Source: Megaleporinus macrocephalus
Taxonomy: Eukaryota > Chordata > Actinopteri > Characiformes > Anostomidae
NCBI GenBank assembly: GCA_021613375.1
Contig: CM038716.1
Span: forward strand, 17,368,024-17,432,023
Reading direction: 5' to 3'
Length of the DNA stretch: 64,000 nt
Shown: piece by piece, positions 1-11,600 of the stretch
Position numbering within the stretch: position 1 is the first letter of the stretch
Layout: each line of letters begins with the position of its first letter
Made by a program: the position numbers and the translations under genes
Notes under the pieces: model-generated
The model's database searches: none
What the model saw: the letters and a program-made list of their open reading frames with translations, nothing else
What the model was told of the DNA's origin: nothing

Positions 1-556
1 TGCCACATGTACAGCAGAGCGCTGCAGCCAGATGCGCACACACACACACAAACGCAGGTCATATCTCAATATCTGCTGCTCTACTCACATACACACACCC
101 ATAACACACACACACACACACACACTGCCTCCCATTTCCTGGGTTTCTGGCAGAATGACTCACATGCACAGAGAAGAAGGGATGGAGAGACTCATCTGGT
201 TTCACAAGAGGACGGAGTGGAGGAGGCCAGGGTGGCACTGGGGATCAGTAACCACACTAATCTACACAGGACAGCCAAAAACCTCCATCTGATCCTGCTT
301 AGCTACAAACACACACACACATGCACGGTAAACTATGAAACACTGAGCTTTCCAAAACTGAAAGTGAGCATCTGGCGCATGTGTGTAGGTGTGTTTTTGC
401 GCTGGTGATTACAGTATGTGTGTGAGAGTGAATCGATAAATATGTGTGATTGCATGTAAAGGTGTAAAACCTGCATGTGTGAAAATGAGAGTGTGCAGCG
501 GGTGCGGCACATTATGTGAAGGCATCGCTGTGTGTTTGTCTGTAATGGCATTTAGC
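1..556. repeat. CA/TG microsatellite-rich stretch
   Basis: The stretch is dominated by short (CA)n tracts at about 37-51, 83-125 and 309-321 and by (TG)-rich DNA after 390. It has no gene: the overlapping short open frames consist of His/Thr or Val/Cys repeats read from the dinucleotides. Confidence 0.85.
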
Positions 557-840
557 AGACTGTGCAAAAGTCAGAGACCAGCCTTCATTTATTAACTTTG
601 CCATGAAAACAGAAAATTCAACAACCCAATATAAAAATATTTTATATATGCATTTTATATAAAATAATATGTAGTGTGTCCACACTTTGCAGCAGGCAAT
701 CTGTCTTCTCTTTGGTCTACTTCCGTTTCACAGTTATGGGTTCTTGACAACTACACAAGCTTTTGGACACACAGCCTTGAGTTTTGACATCTTACAGTGG
801 AGGAATGGACAGTAACACCTGGGTGTTTTTTAGACCTGGA
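557..840. mobile_element. Degenerate DNA-transposon-like repeat (family starting AAAAGTCAGAGACCA)
   Basis: The stretch begins with gtgcaaaagtcagagacca, the kind of terminus seen on many fish Tc1-like relics. The start of the element at 19757 has a closely similar terminus (aaaagtcaaagaccacca). The body is AT-rich and holds no frame. The right boundary is a guess and no clear right-hand inverted repeat was found. Confidence 0.4.
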
Positions 841-892
841 GCAAAAGTGGAGCTAGTTTAAAAAAAAACAACAGTTTTGCCGAATGTTTAAC

Positions 893-1085
893 CAATAGAG
901 ATGGTTCCCAATCTTGGTCCTGGAGGACCCCTTGCCTTGCACGTTTTTTGATTGCACCTCCCCTACAACACCTGATCCAGCTAATCCGCCAGTTAAAAAG
1001 CCCATTCTGGGTGTTTTGGCAGGGACACACAAAAATGTGGAGGGCAGGGGGTCTTCCAGGACAGGGCTGGGAACCTCTACCAACC
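893..1085. mobile_element. MITE with ~45-bp terminal inverted repeats
   Basis: The left end (agagatggttcccaatcttg and onward) and the reverse complement of the right end (ggtagaggttcccagccctg and onward) align over about 45 bp, through GGTCCTGGAGGACCCC / TGTCCTGGAAGACCCC to a shared ...CACRTTTTT. The ~100-bp interior has no coding capacity. The family is common in fish and is probably a non-autonomous hAT-type element, but the superfamily is inferred. No convincing target-site duplication was seen. Confidence 0.75.
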
Positions 1086-1660
1086 TCTGGTGTACCAACA
1101 TGGTTTTCAATGGAATCACATTTTTGAAACTTTTGCTTTGCTTATGCATGGGCATAACTATACATCTACTCCTCACAGAAATGTACATCTTAATAGACGA
1201 GGGGTGGTCTGAGTATTTGCTGTGCATTATATGTGGCCACAGACAAACACCTTAGAGCTTGAGAAGACATCTGTGAGGTGTGGAGGCGCATGTGTGTATA
1301 TGTGTGCATAATGTGTGTGTGTATATGTAGCAAATGCATCTGCACTGTGTGTGCACGATGGCCTCTGTGAGCGAAAGCGCCTGTTGCGCACACGCATGCA
1401 TGTGTGTGTGTGTGTGTGTTGTGCTGCTGGTGGCTGTGCTTCAGGATTGTGTCGAGGGCGTCTGTAATAAATGTGCCCGAGCGTGAGGGCCCAAAAGATA
1501 TATCACAGACAGAGGGGGAGCAGAGAGAGTGCACAGGGGGAGGAGGGGGGAGAAGGGAGGATAGATTGGTGAGGAAAAAAAATAAAAAAATGAGGAGGTG
1601 GTGTGGAGGGGAGTTGGGGTGGGGGGGTTTTGGTAGGGGGGGCTGGTTTCTCCTGGGTCC
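1086..1660. other. Intergenic DNA with TG repeats and a G-run cluster
   Basis: (TG)n runs lie at about 1311-1326 and 1399-1419, followed by a purine-rich strand (1505-1660). At 1616-1642 runs of 4, 7 and 7 guanines are separated by 1 and 8 bases, which is enough for a G-quadruplex. No gene is visible. Confidence 0.7.
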
Positions 1661-1955
1661 TGCTATGTTTCCCATTATGTAAGCCCTGGTCACCGGCAGC
1701 ATGCCAGCAGGCAAAATAAAAGAGTCTCTCTGGCTTGGCACGGCTCGTATTTTCCTATCCTCGGCGCGGGGTCAGGGAGGGGTCAGGCAGCTGGATGGGG
1801 CTGGATGGGGCGCTGGGGGGATTGTGGGGTCTGGGCCGGCCTCCAAAAACCCAAAAGGCCCTGGGTTCAAGTACCAGCTGAAAGCAATCAGGGGGAAATC
1901 TGGGAGTGCCACAGCTGCTCTGAGTGCGCCGCTGTACTGCGGCCCAACAATCTCT
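1661..1955. other. GC-richer non-repetitive block, candidate conserved non-coding element
   Basis: Between two simple-sequence tracts lies about 295 bp of complex sequence (for example ctgaaagcaatcaggggga and ctgctctgagtgcgccgctg). It lacks the look of a transposon relic and has no credible coding frame. Complexity and composition suggest constraint, but conservation cannot be judged from one sequence. Confidence 0.25.
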
Positions 1956-2267
1956 CTCTCACTTTCTCTCTTTCTTTCTTGCTCCATTGTTTCTTTCTCT
2001 CTGTTTTTCTCTTTCTTTGTCTCTTGTTCCATTGCTTCTTTTATTCTCTGTCCTGATCTGTTTTTTATTCTGCTCTGTCTTTCTTTGCTTTCTCATTCTC
2101 TCTCTTCATGTCACCCCTGCTCCAATGTTTTCTTTGCTATCTTCCTTTCTCTTCATCTCACCATCTCTTTCTTTATATCTCTCTCCTTCTCTTCCTGTAT
2201 CCAATCTTAAACTTCCCTCCTTGTGCTCATCTCTTTCTCTTTGTCTCTCTCCCTCCCTCTCTCTCTT

Positions 2268-2301
<34 letters not shown>
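1956..2301. repeat. Polypyrimidine (CT/TTTC) tract
   Basis: About 345 bp is almost entirely C and T, ending in an uninterrupted (CT)n run at about 2273-2301. Open frames on both strands here (Leu/Ser/Phe- or Glu/Arg-rich) come from composition and are not genes. Confidence 0.9.
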
Positions 2302-2303
<2 letters not shown>

Positions 2304-2923
2304 GAGACGGACAAAAGAGAAAAAAGAACAGCATACTTTCAACATGAAGCCAGCAGCGTGTGTCTGAGTGTGTTTGTGTGAGAGAGTGTGTGTGTGTGTG
2401 TGTATGAGGTCAGAGGAAAGCCAAAATGGAAAACAATAATTCCAACACAATCTGCCTAAACCACAATGAACAGCACACGGTGTATATGTGACCACGTATA
2501 ATGTTGGAGGTTCTTTTGTGAGCAGTCTGATGCTGATGTCACTTGGAATTAGTGCGAATTAGTGTGTTCGGATGCGCATGTGATGGATCATCCAGGCAGC
2601 AAAGCTAAACTAGCAGCAGCTCAAAAAACACTCGGCCCAGTGAATCACAACTGGCACTGGCCCTCATCACGAACCTACAGTCACATGATGTGAGTGCCTA
2701 GTTTCTGATGACTAGGCCGGTTGGCAAGGGTAGACATCAGAGAAGTAAGACTGGGTGGGGTGCCGTTACTAAGTCTGACTAAGTTTTTACCCAGACACGA
2801 CCCCTTCTGCTGGGCATTTACGATCAGTCTTGGGCGCACGCACGCACACACACACACACAGACCACCTCTCACTCATCATTAACACCCCCGATTACTGCC
2901 AAGTGACCCACTTTCGACCCCTG
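2302..2923. other. Unannotated stretch with a TG repeat
   Basis: (TG)n lies at about 2387-2403 and a short CA run at 2836-2860. The remaining sequence is unique and resembles no transposon that I recognise. No gene is visible. Confidence 0.6.
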
Positions 2924-2938
2924 AGGTCGCCATGACCT
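2924..2938. promoter_or_regulatory. ERE-like palindrome (IR3)
   Basis: AGGTCG-CCA-TGACCT matches the estrogen response element consensus AGGTCAnnnTGACCT at all but one half-site base. It lies in unique sequence (about 2880-3000), not in a recognised repeat. Occupancy by a receptor is inference; such matches also arise by chance. Confidence 0.3.
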
Positions 2939-3400
2939 CTAAAAAAGTGCAGCCCAAATGCTGTCGGTTCGGCGGAGCGGAGTGTGTGCCCTGCGTAAAG
3001 CACTCAGTGAGAGTGACCACAGAGGAGCGGAGAGAGAGAGAGTGAAAGTGGAGGCCAACCCAAAGTTCACATGTAATGAATCCTGCTGTATGTCCATATA
3101 GCAATTTAGTGGAGACAGACACGGGGCCAAGCACACGGCCAGGCAGACGCCATCTCTCCTCACATAAAGCCCAGAGAGGGGTGGGGAGAGAGATAGGGAG
3201 AGAGAGGGGGAGAGAGAGAGAGAGAGAGAGCTATTAGAGTTTCCTCCTGTGCCAGCTCTTTATCCAGCCCATCACCACACTGTTCAGCCACAGTCTGGCC
3301 AGACAAACACCTCCGCACACTGCTGAGTGTGTGTTCTGCGTTCATGAACTCAACAAATGACACCAAGCAAACAGAACTGAGAACTGGCACAGTCTATAGG
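2939..3400. other. Unique sequence followed by a GA tract
   Basis: Unique DNA runs to about 3170, including short AG runs near 3030. A purine tract follows at about 3174-3231, with (AG)n at 3213-3231. No gene is visible. Confidence 0.6.
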
Positions 3401-5210
3401 TGTCTATATATAATTTAACCCCTAACACTCAGTGGGGAACCCCTTTAGAACCTGACTTCAGTACAATAAAAACTATTCTTCTGTTATTTTAGTTCAGTTG
3501 TAATTATTATAGTCATCAATCAAAACTGGTTAAATTCTTGGTTAAACTCCAACTGAAAAAGATATTTGGGTAGTTTTACCCAGGCCGGCTTTTGCATTGG
3601 TCGAAAATGGCCCACAGGCATGCATCAGATTAACCAACCAGCATAATTAAGGGTCAACTAATCACAATAGCTAGGAGCATAAATACAGGCCTTCTGGACA
3701 TTCTAGATATGACATTGATTCTGACCAGATGTTAGAAATGGGAAACACTGGTAGCTCTATACCAGGGCTGTTTACATGTTAACATGTTTTATGTTGAAGC
3801 AGTTGTAAACATGTTTTTTGTAATGTTTAAAAAAATAATCACACTTAAAATTGATTTAATGAAGGCAAAGTTTTTTATAATTTATAATAAATAAAGTAAT
3901 GGTTTAATTTGGATGTTTAATTGGGACTGTTTTCCGGTACCTATACAAGGATGAAGCCATTGCTGCCAATCCATTGCGGTGTGTGGGCTGGAGGAAAGTA
4001 GTAAGTGTGGGACCGTGCCAGGTGATGACTCATCTGTGATGTCTTTTACAAGACTGAAATGTCCTCATTTAAAATGGCATTATGTGAGAATTGGTATCTT
4101 TTGCTTTTGAGGCCCCCCAACAGTTGCAGTAGATTTCACACCACTGTTGCAAATACAAATCGTGCTTTGAGCCCCCCTCATGGACAGCTGTACCAGTGCA
4201 TTGGTTGATGAGTTGAAGGAAACGGAATCTGACTCCCCTATACATGCATATGGATTCAGAAGTTTACACTCATGGTTTCGGTTGTTTCTGTGTGTGTACT
4301 GAGTCAGATTCAGCATCAGAAGTGGAATAACCATTCCAGAGTAATATCAGAGGATATGATTACAGAAGTATGAAACTTTTAAGGCTTACTGATGTGAGAC
4401 TCACCAAATGTCTGGCTTGAAATGAATTCATTTCTTTGAATGCTAGTCTGAAATGGGACTGAGGTTAGATGACTTGCGTCATCCGGAGACAAGCTTTCGC
4501 CAACGAGTAAAAACCAGTCCAATATTTACTCTTGTCCAGTCTCTTACTACGTCTCTCTCTCTCTCTCTCTCTTGTTCTCACGTCCTCTCACATATTCTTC
4601 TTCTGTCTCTTTCCAGTCTTTGCCATGATGTCCATGCTGGGAATACCGAGCTAGTTTTGTCTTACAGCAAGCTGAAGACCCATAGGTGTGTAACACAGGG
4701 CCGAAAACATGATGCAGTACTTTTGCCTAAAGGAGTAGATGAGATGTTTTTCCCCTTCAATATCCTTTCCATCATTTTCTGCTGACATCTGCTCAAAACT
4801 GATTCCTGGTATTGAACATGTGCCATCTGTAGTTACTAAAATGATACATAAGCTTAATTATAATAGGGAGAAATTAAAATGTATATCCAGTTCAAACAAA
4901 GGGCAGAAAATAAAAAATAACAGTAAAGCCAGAATAATAACATGCCACCTTTTACACATATACATTCCACATACAAAAAGAAAACAAAGTGCTTAATCAA
5001 CAAATCACTGAGACAGTGTATGCGCTTAGCAGGCTAAGCAGTCAGTGGGTTGCTGAAGCTTTATTTAGATAAAAAGTCTCAGATAAGTCTCACCCTGTCC
5101 TTGCAGTCCAAACAACAAACAATTACATGTAAGTAACTCATTTTAAGGACCGGGATGTTGTGTGTGCAGTGGTGAGGACTGTCTGGATGATGCGCATCGA
5201 AGTGTGGCAG
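3401..5210. other. AT-rich stretch with no recognisable feature
   Basis: The only simple repeat is (CT)n at about 4552-4572. Open frames are short, overlap on both strands and have no domain that I recognise. Nothing else can be supported. Confidence 0.6.
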
Positions 5211-5293
5211 GAAAGCTTTCTCTGAGCCAGCCCACCCTCAGTGCCACAACACATACAGTGTCAGCTGTATGCTCTACACACACACTACTGAAC
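5211..5293 (+). repeat. Copy 1 of a local ~80-bp duplicated sequence
   Basis: This sequence aligns with 7640-7716 at roughly three quarters identity. Shared blocks include agctttc, agccagcc, ccacaacaca, atgctctacac and ctactgaac. The flanks do not align. It could be an ancient local duplication, two paralogous regulatory elements or an unrecognised low-copy repeat. Confidence 0.6.
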
Positions 5294-5318
5294 CAGTAGT
5301 GTGTGTGTGTGTGTGTGT
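5277..5318. repeat. Hairpin-seeded TG microsatellite
   Basis: Perfect 14-bp arms (cacacacactactg / cagtagtgtgtgtg) flank the 3-base loop AAC at 5277-5307, and the right arm continues into (GT)n. Confidence 0.8.
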
Positions 5319-5449
5319 ATACTAACAGGCATGGTCTGGTCAGTGTGTTGGATGGGGTTGTGGGCGTGTAATGTGAGGGACCGTGTTTGATGTGGGCATG
5401 CACAGGAGCAAAGCCTGAACTGAAAATGGATTGTGTCAATCTGAGGTTT

Positions 5450-5850
5450 AAAGGGGAATTCCGCTGATTTTTCAAAATGTCTGTATAATTGAATCAGTGC
5501 AACGTAAACAGAGTCATTTAGAGTGGTCTGATGTGAAATGGTGCATTGTAGAGAAACATACCGACTCGGAGTTCCTCACAGCTGCGGTGATAGAAACCAG
5601 GGGTCGCCGTGTCAAAATGTAGACATTCTATTTACCGTTCAAAATCATTTAAATTTGTTATGCCGAACACGAAGAAACAAAAAAAGAACCCAAGAATGCT
5701 CTCCACCTTGCATGTATTTAAAAAGCCATAAAAATCTATTGGCTTATTGGTCAACATAACATAATTTCAGTAGTCTTCTGGTTCCTTCAATTGACTTTCA
5801 AGGAAATTTAAAGAGTTAGCAATGTTGTTCCAGCAGAGTAGTGGCTTTCT
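5450..5850. repeat. Probable interspersed repeat (GGGGAATTCCGCTGATTTTT family)
   Basis: The start (aaaggggaattccgctgatt) and the block around gtctgatgtgaaatggtgca resemble a dispersed repeat that I associate with characiform-like fish. The right boundary and an inverted partner were not found, so length and class are uncertain. No coding capacity is visible. Confidence 0.4.
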
Positions 5851-7200
5851 CCATGCGGTCATTCATTACATACTATTCTTGTTCAGTGTGATTATAGCCT
5901 TAATAACGCTGACATTATCCAGTGTAAGACAGGTCTGCAGACGTTTAGATGTTACAGTGTGGTTTTATGTGATCTTTCAGAATATTGTAATCATTCTTGC
6001 TGAGTGACCATTCCAGGGATGGATAACAATCTGCCTGACAGTGGTAAGGTGAAGTCCATACTCGTCAGAAGTTGTATTTTAAAGCTTTTTTTTCAGCCTA
6101 ACCAGAAACAGGAAATGTGTTTTTGAGACCCTCAAAAAAGCTCACACAGACATGGCATATGCTAACAAACAGGTGTGGTAAAGACCAGACTCTAATGGTA
6201 AAGAATCAGGTTGATGTTTTTTTCCCACACTCTCAACAGTCATTAAATTACTTGAATCTCCCGACCAAATACACAATGTTAGATCACTTTTTTCAGAAAT
6301 ATTTGTGTTGTAAGTTTTCTTTTTCTGTTGTTGTGCCTGTGGTTCCCAGATGTTCACATAGGTGTCCCCCAAAACTCTTGCGACTAACATGAATTTGTGC
6401 ACTATGGTGTCCAAAACAGATTGTCATTTTGCTTATCATTACTCCACTGTACTGGCTTTGTAACATTTTTAAGATGTGTCATATACATATACATCTAAAA
6501 TCAGCATTTGCTTGATGCACTGCTATGCAATGTGTACTTGAGATTTTTTTGCGGTGCAGATATCATGGCTTCTGTGAGCCTCTGAAAGCTACACTTACCA
6601 TTACATTAATGTGCATCTTCACTGAACTATAAATTAGCCTGTTATCACCACTGACATACGCTGTTACTACATACAATTATCCACTGAATCTGATATGACC
6701 ACCCTCATTAAAGTATGTTCTGAAATTCTGGATAAACCAACACTTTTGGCTTTAACAATATACTAGCTATCCAAAAGCATTCATCCCTGCTAATTAGCGA
6801 AGGCAGCTACTTTCCGTGAGCTTACTGCTGACATACAGCTTAACCTCCTTGAGAAAAGGCCTGCCAATAGAATGAAGCAGCCATACATAAGCCTAAGGTC
6901 ACCATTTACAGTGCCAATGTTCTCCTCAGTGACGAGGCTTCATCCACAATCTCTGTGATGAGTTGTGATCCAGAACTAATCATCCAACATCAATATCAGT
7001 ACAACATAGTGAGCTGCGGCTTTTCACTGCAGCAAAGTGGAACAAACTCTGTATTAATATGCTTGACTTCAGAAGAAACATTGAATAAACAGGTGTCTTT
7101 AAAAGTTTATATATAGAGTGCAGCTTCTCCAAATTCTGTGGAGCAGGAAATAAGCAATTTTCAACATTGATTCAACATATCAGGGCTGATTACACATAGA
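5851..7200. other. AT-rich stretch with no recognisable feature
   Basis: Unique AT-rich DNA with only short, unsupported open frames on both strands. No repeat family was recognised. Confidence 0.55.
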
Positions 7201-7480
7201 GAATTAACACAGAGCTAACCAGACTGGGCCTGGAGGGGAGGATGTACTGGAGAGGAAGGGCAGAGAGAGGACAGATAGAGAAAGAGGAAAGGGGGTGCAG
7301 GGAGAGAGAGAGAGAGAGGGACAGGGAGAGATATGCTAGACATCAGGAGGATGACTGAGTGGGGCAGAAAAAACAGAGGAAGTGATAGAGACAGAGCCAG
7401 GGAGACTCAGACACAAAGGGCCGAGGTGTAGTGTGGACGTGTGTGTGTATGTGTGTATCCAGGCGAGTAGAAGTGTGAGA
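7201..7480. repeat. Purine-rich (GA) tract
   Basis: From about 7235 to 7400 the + strand is mostly A and G, with (AG)n at 7302-7318. A TG-rich segment follows at 7437-7460. No gene. Confidence 0.7.
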
Positions 7481-7830
7481 AAACGTGTGTATGACTGGCT
7501 GGCTGGCAGCAGTGAGGGCTCTGTGTCGTCAGGCTGGGCCCGAGCAGGAAATGTGCTGGGGATAAGGCAGCCATGTGGCAGGATGTTATGGATTTCTAAT
7601 TAGAGCAATTCATCTGTCAGCGGGGCTACGCTTTCACTGCAGCTTTCACTAAGCCAGCCGACCCCCAGGCCCACAACACACCCAGCGCCGGCCGCATGCT
7701 CTACACGCTACTGAACATGGCATGACCGACACCCGCTTACATCCATTACACGGCAAACGCAGAGGGCCTGCTAAACGAGGTAAACAAATCCAGTGGTAAT
7801 GATGAGTATCTTTCAAAAAAATTAAATACT
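7481..7830. other. Candidate conserved non-coding element with homeodomain-type core
   Basis: About 350 bp of complex, non-repetitive DNA contains ttctaattagagcaattcat near 7591-7611, where TAATTA is a homeodomain core. It also holds the second copy (7640-7716) of the sequence at 5211-5293. No splice-flanked or domain-bearing frame is visible. Regulatory function is inference. Confidence 0.3.
7640..7716 (+). repeat. Copy 2 of the local ~80-bp duplicated sequence
   Basis: Partner of 5211-5293 in the same orientation, 2.4 kb away. This copy has more CpG (cagcgccggccgcatgctct) than the other, as expected if copy 1 decayed by CpG loss. Confidence 0.6.
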
Positions 7831-10710
7831 GCATTTACAGACCTCAATTCCACAACGGTTGTGCAGTCTGTGCAGAGTGGACCAAACCAGAAGACAGTAA
7901 TTAGTAAATTAAATTTGACCTGTTTTAATTGAAAACAAATATAAACCAAATTTGGTCCATGCAACACATTTAATGAGCCACTGTGTTACATATTTCAGCA
8001 TTAATGGTGCTCTCACAAATGTTGCCATGCCATCTGAACTAACACCATGATACCCCTAGCCTTTTAACCGTCTTGATAATGCTTTTTTGTCTCAGAGGAC
8101 AAATAATCCATATTTATTTCTTAAACAATCTGAAAACTTGACTTGATTAAATTCATGTTTACACATCAGTCTAATGAACTTGAGCTCTGACAACCAAGCG
8201 GCATTTACGGATGTTGTTGACATATGACTTCCTTTGTGCAACTACAGTCTTAACTTGAATTTGTGGATGCAGCGACAAATGTGGTTTATTTTTGTGGTAA
8301 TATGATGATATCAAAAACATTGTGGTGATATCACATACACATGCTGGTTAATGGCGTGCCAGCTGAGGGTTTTCAGTCTTGCTGTTTACACATATATACT
8401 GTGGCGATAATGACGATAATACTATGCAAAACTATGGTGCGTGCTCTGCTTTCCCCTGCTTGAAGGGCCAATAGTCGTTGTGTTATAAGTTGTTGTTTGT
8501 TGGTCAGTGATGTGCCTAATGTGTTGCAATGCATTTTGCATTAGGTTGAGTACATACAGAGGATGTGCATGGTGAGTGACTTGCCTGATATTACTGGGGC
8601 TTTGTAAGTGCCTTTTCTGCTGGAATGCTATAGTCCTTAACTTCTATAAAACTTATTACAGGCATTAATTTTAGAATATTTTGGTATAGATATTTACAAA
8701 TACATTGGTGCTGATAAGGTATGACATACTCCTTTTTTCTGTTTCCTTAAACATATGTCAAAATGTTAACTCTTGGATTTGGAGTTGGTACTTAAAATGA
8801 TAGTAAGTGATTCTACACTAAGTAGTTTATAACAGTTTACACTAAGTGCTTGACACTTACTCAATGGATTAATGGCAAGTCACACAGAAGTGATATGAGT
8901 AAAGTCTACCTAGATTGTAATTAGTATTTAATTGATTATTAAACTTGGTTTGTTCTTGGTTTTCTTGCCATTTTCAGTCTGAGATATAGTGGCTTGCATG
9001 TAGAAAAAAAGAAATAAATAAGTACATTTTCAGCCCTTGAGATTTACTCAACAAGGTTGCGCTGACCAAACAAGCATTTATCAGCTCCATCTGACAACTC
9101 AATGTATTTCATTGAATCAACACAGCTAACTCAGTTTCACACAGTTACATGCATCTGTTAAGTAACATCAGTAAGATAAAAACAGTGGGACGTCATGTTT
9201 CTGAGTGCAGTTATTAGTCAAATTCATATTGTTTATATGTGCACAGTAACAGATGAGACACAAGTCGTATAAACACACATGTGCTCTTGAAATAATGAAA
9301 ATGTACTACAGAAGTATCTATTACAGTAGCTAAACACTGCTATGCTTACTTCTAAATCTAACCGCAGAGGAAATGGCACACACAACCACACACACATACA
9401 CACACTCACCCTACCCATGTATCACCAGAACAAGCTATTCCATTACATCAGATATCCTGTTGCCCTTTTTTGACTCCTGCAGTACAACAACAGCAAACAA
9501 CAAACAACAAACAAATTGCATGAGTGTATGTGCATCAGCTAAAAAGAGAAGGCTTCATGAGTCTCGCATCCAAAAGTGTTCTTAGAAGGTTAAGTAAAGT
9601 AGAACCAGCTGGATTCTTAGAAAATTATAGGCTTTATTATACTTATAGATATATCAGTCATTCACACATCGGCATATGACGTTATTCTGTGACGCTGGTT
9701 TGAAACTGAACAGCAGAGAAGGGTGGTGACACTCCTGAAGACCAAAAAAAAACCAAAACAAGACATGGTACTGTTTCAGGTTAGAACTCATATACAATAG
9801 TGTTTTTAATCATCTACACTAAAAGTTTGTGATGCATCTTCCCATTCAACATATTTTTTAAACAGAAACAGTTTCGTTTAAGTATTTTATTAACCGAATA
9901 ACCACATTTTTACAATGGACCTTTCCATGCCCTTATTTCCCCTTTAGTCTTGTGTTTAATGTCTTTTTTGTTTGATGGCCTCATATATTGGAAAGAGCAG
10001 CTCTGCAGAGCAAAGCCTATTAGGCTCTTCATGTTCTCTCTCAGTGGGATCGAGAGTTTCTTACTGCCACTGTGGGTCCCTGCTGCCATTTTTACTTATT
10101 TTTCAGTGACTTTGGAATATTACTGTTAATATCATGACTAGTTTAATTTACATGTTATTTTATTTTATTTTTTTTAAAGGTGCAGTTCAGGACAGTACTT
10201 CTGAATAAAGAAAAAAAAACACACTACTGAATAATGTTTTCTTAAAAGTTATGAGAATTAGAAAGCAACATGTTAGAATGTCACTGTTTTCAGAAATTCC
10301 ACCATCCTAACCATTTCACTTCCCCTCTATAATAACCAAGTGTTACATTCACAAAAGTTTCTTTTCACATTTTCTCATAACTTGAAACTATTTTCTAAAA
10401 TTAATGTGGCTCATATGTGCACAGTTTGAGCACTTTTCTAACAAAACCCCTCTCTTGTGCTGTCAGTACAATTACACAAAAGATTTTAGAGCGCAACACA
10501 ATCTTTTACAAGCACCTTCAATGAAGTGGCCATGGAAATGAAAAGTGACATAGGAGCACAAGTCAAAGGATTTGTGTGGGCCAGAGTCTCATGAAGCACA
10601 ACAAAGTATTTTATTTTATAAAGTATTTTATAAAGTATAAGCCCTATAGTAGTAGTCCATCTACTTAGTTATTCCACCTTTACCGCATTCACCAGTAGGC
10701 AGAAAACCTA
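7831..10710. other. AT-rich stretch with no recognisable feature
   Basis: Unique AT-rich DNA. Simple repeats are limited to a CA-rich patch at about 9375-9410 and short A runs near 9747 and 10210. A sequence near 10170 (ttttaaaggtgcagttcagg) hints at a MITE end, but no partner was found. Confidence 0.55.
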
Positions 10711-10958
10711 CAGGACCACCACAGAACAGATATTATGTGGGTGCTAGGTCAATCTTAGCACCTCAGTGACACTGGTGTGTTAGTTTGTGTTGCACTGTTT
10801 TGAGTGGATCAGACAAAGCACCTCCACTGAGGTGCCTTGAAAACTCCAGCAGCACTGCTGTGTCTGATCCACTCACACCAGCACAACACAGTGTCACTGT
10901 CAGTGCAGTGCTGAGAACGAACCACCAGTCAAATAATACCTGCTCTGTGGTGGTCCTG
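10711..10958. mobile_element. Fold-back copy of a fish dispersed repeat
   Basis: The two halves are inverted repeats of about 110 bp. The left arm runs from caggaccaccacagaacaga to gagtggatcagacaaagcac. The right arm, read in reverse complement, starts caggaccaccacagagcagg and reaches gagtggatcagacacagcag. The ~25-bp centre is not paired. The family (GGACCACCACAGAGCAGGTATTA) is widespread in fish; a related copy lies at 61608-61915. There is no coding capacity. Confidence 0.75.
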
Positions 10959-11600
10959 AGTTAGGTCCTGAGTGTTGATCACAAATCATGTGAAAAAAAA
11001 TTTAGCAAGTGCACCTATATGTTAAAAGGAGCTGATAAAATGAACACTCATTTTATGAACACTATGTAGATACATGGTAGGCGTACCTAGCACTAGTACC
11101 TAGTGCTCAGTGAGTGTATATAGAATACTAGCTATGGAGCTGGGTTAACACCTGCTTACTTTATGTGCATCTGATTTGGACTAAATTCATACATTTTGCC
11201 ACGGAGTATAACAGTTTGAGCATGACAGAAGTCATTGCCAGGTCTTTGTTGTGGAAGACTTAATGAAAGTTTTCCACATATGAAAGAAAGTTTGTGGAAA
11301 TCTTATTTCAGTTTCATAAGTTATTGCATGTTAAAGCAAAACATATTTTTTGACTGTAACATTTTCTTTTCTAGGTGAGAATTTTGTATAATGGCTTTCT
11401 TACAACATACATTACACTTCTCAGAGGTGTAACTTCATCACACTGTATTAAAAGTAAGATCAAGTTAACTCAGTAGTCTTGGTGGACTATTGAGGTATAC
11501 ACACTGTAAACTAATTTAACAGTATCATTTACCGTGGACTTTATGGGCTGCTTAGTAACTTCAATGTAACAATGTTTAATGTAAATATACAATAGCAGGT
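10959..11600. other. AT-rich stretch with no recognisable feature
   Basis: Includes cctagcactagtacctagtg near 11090, a short imperfect palindrome. No gene or clear repeat family. Confidence 0.5.
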
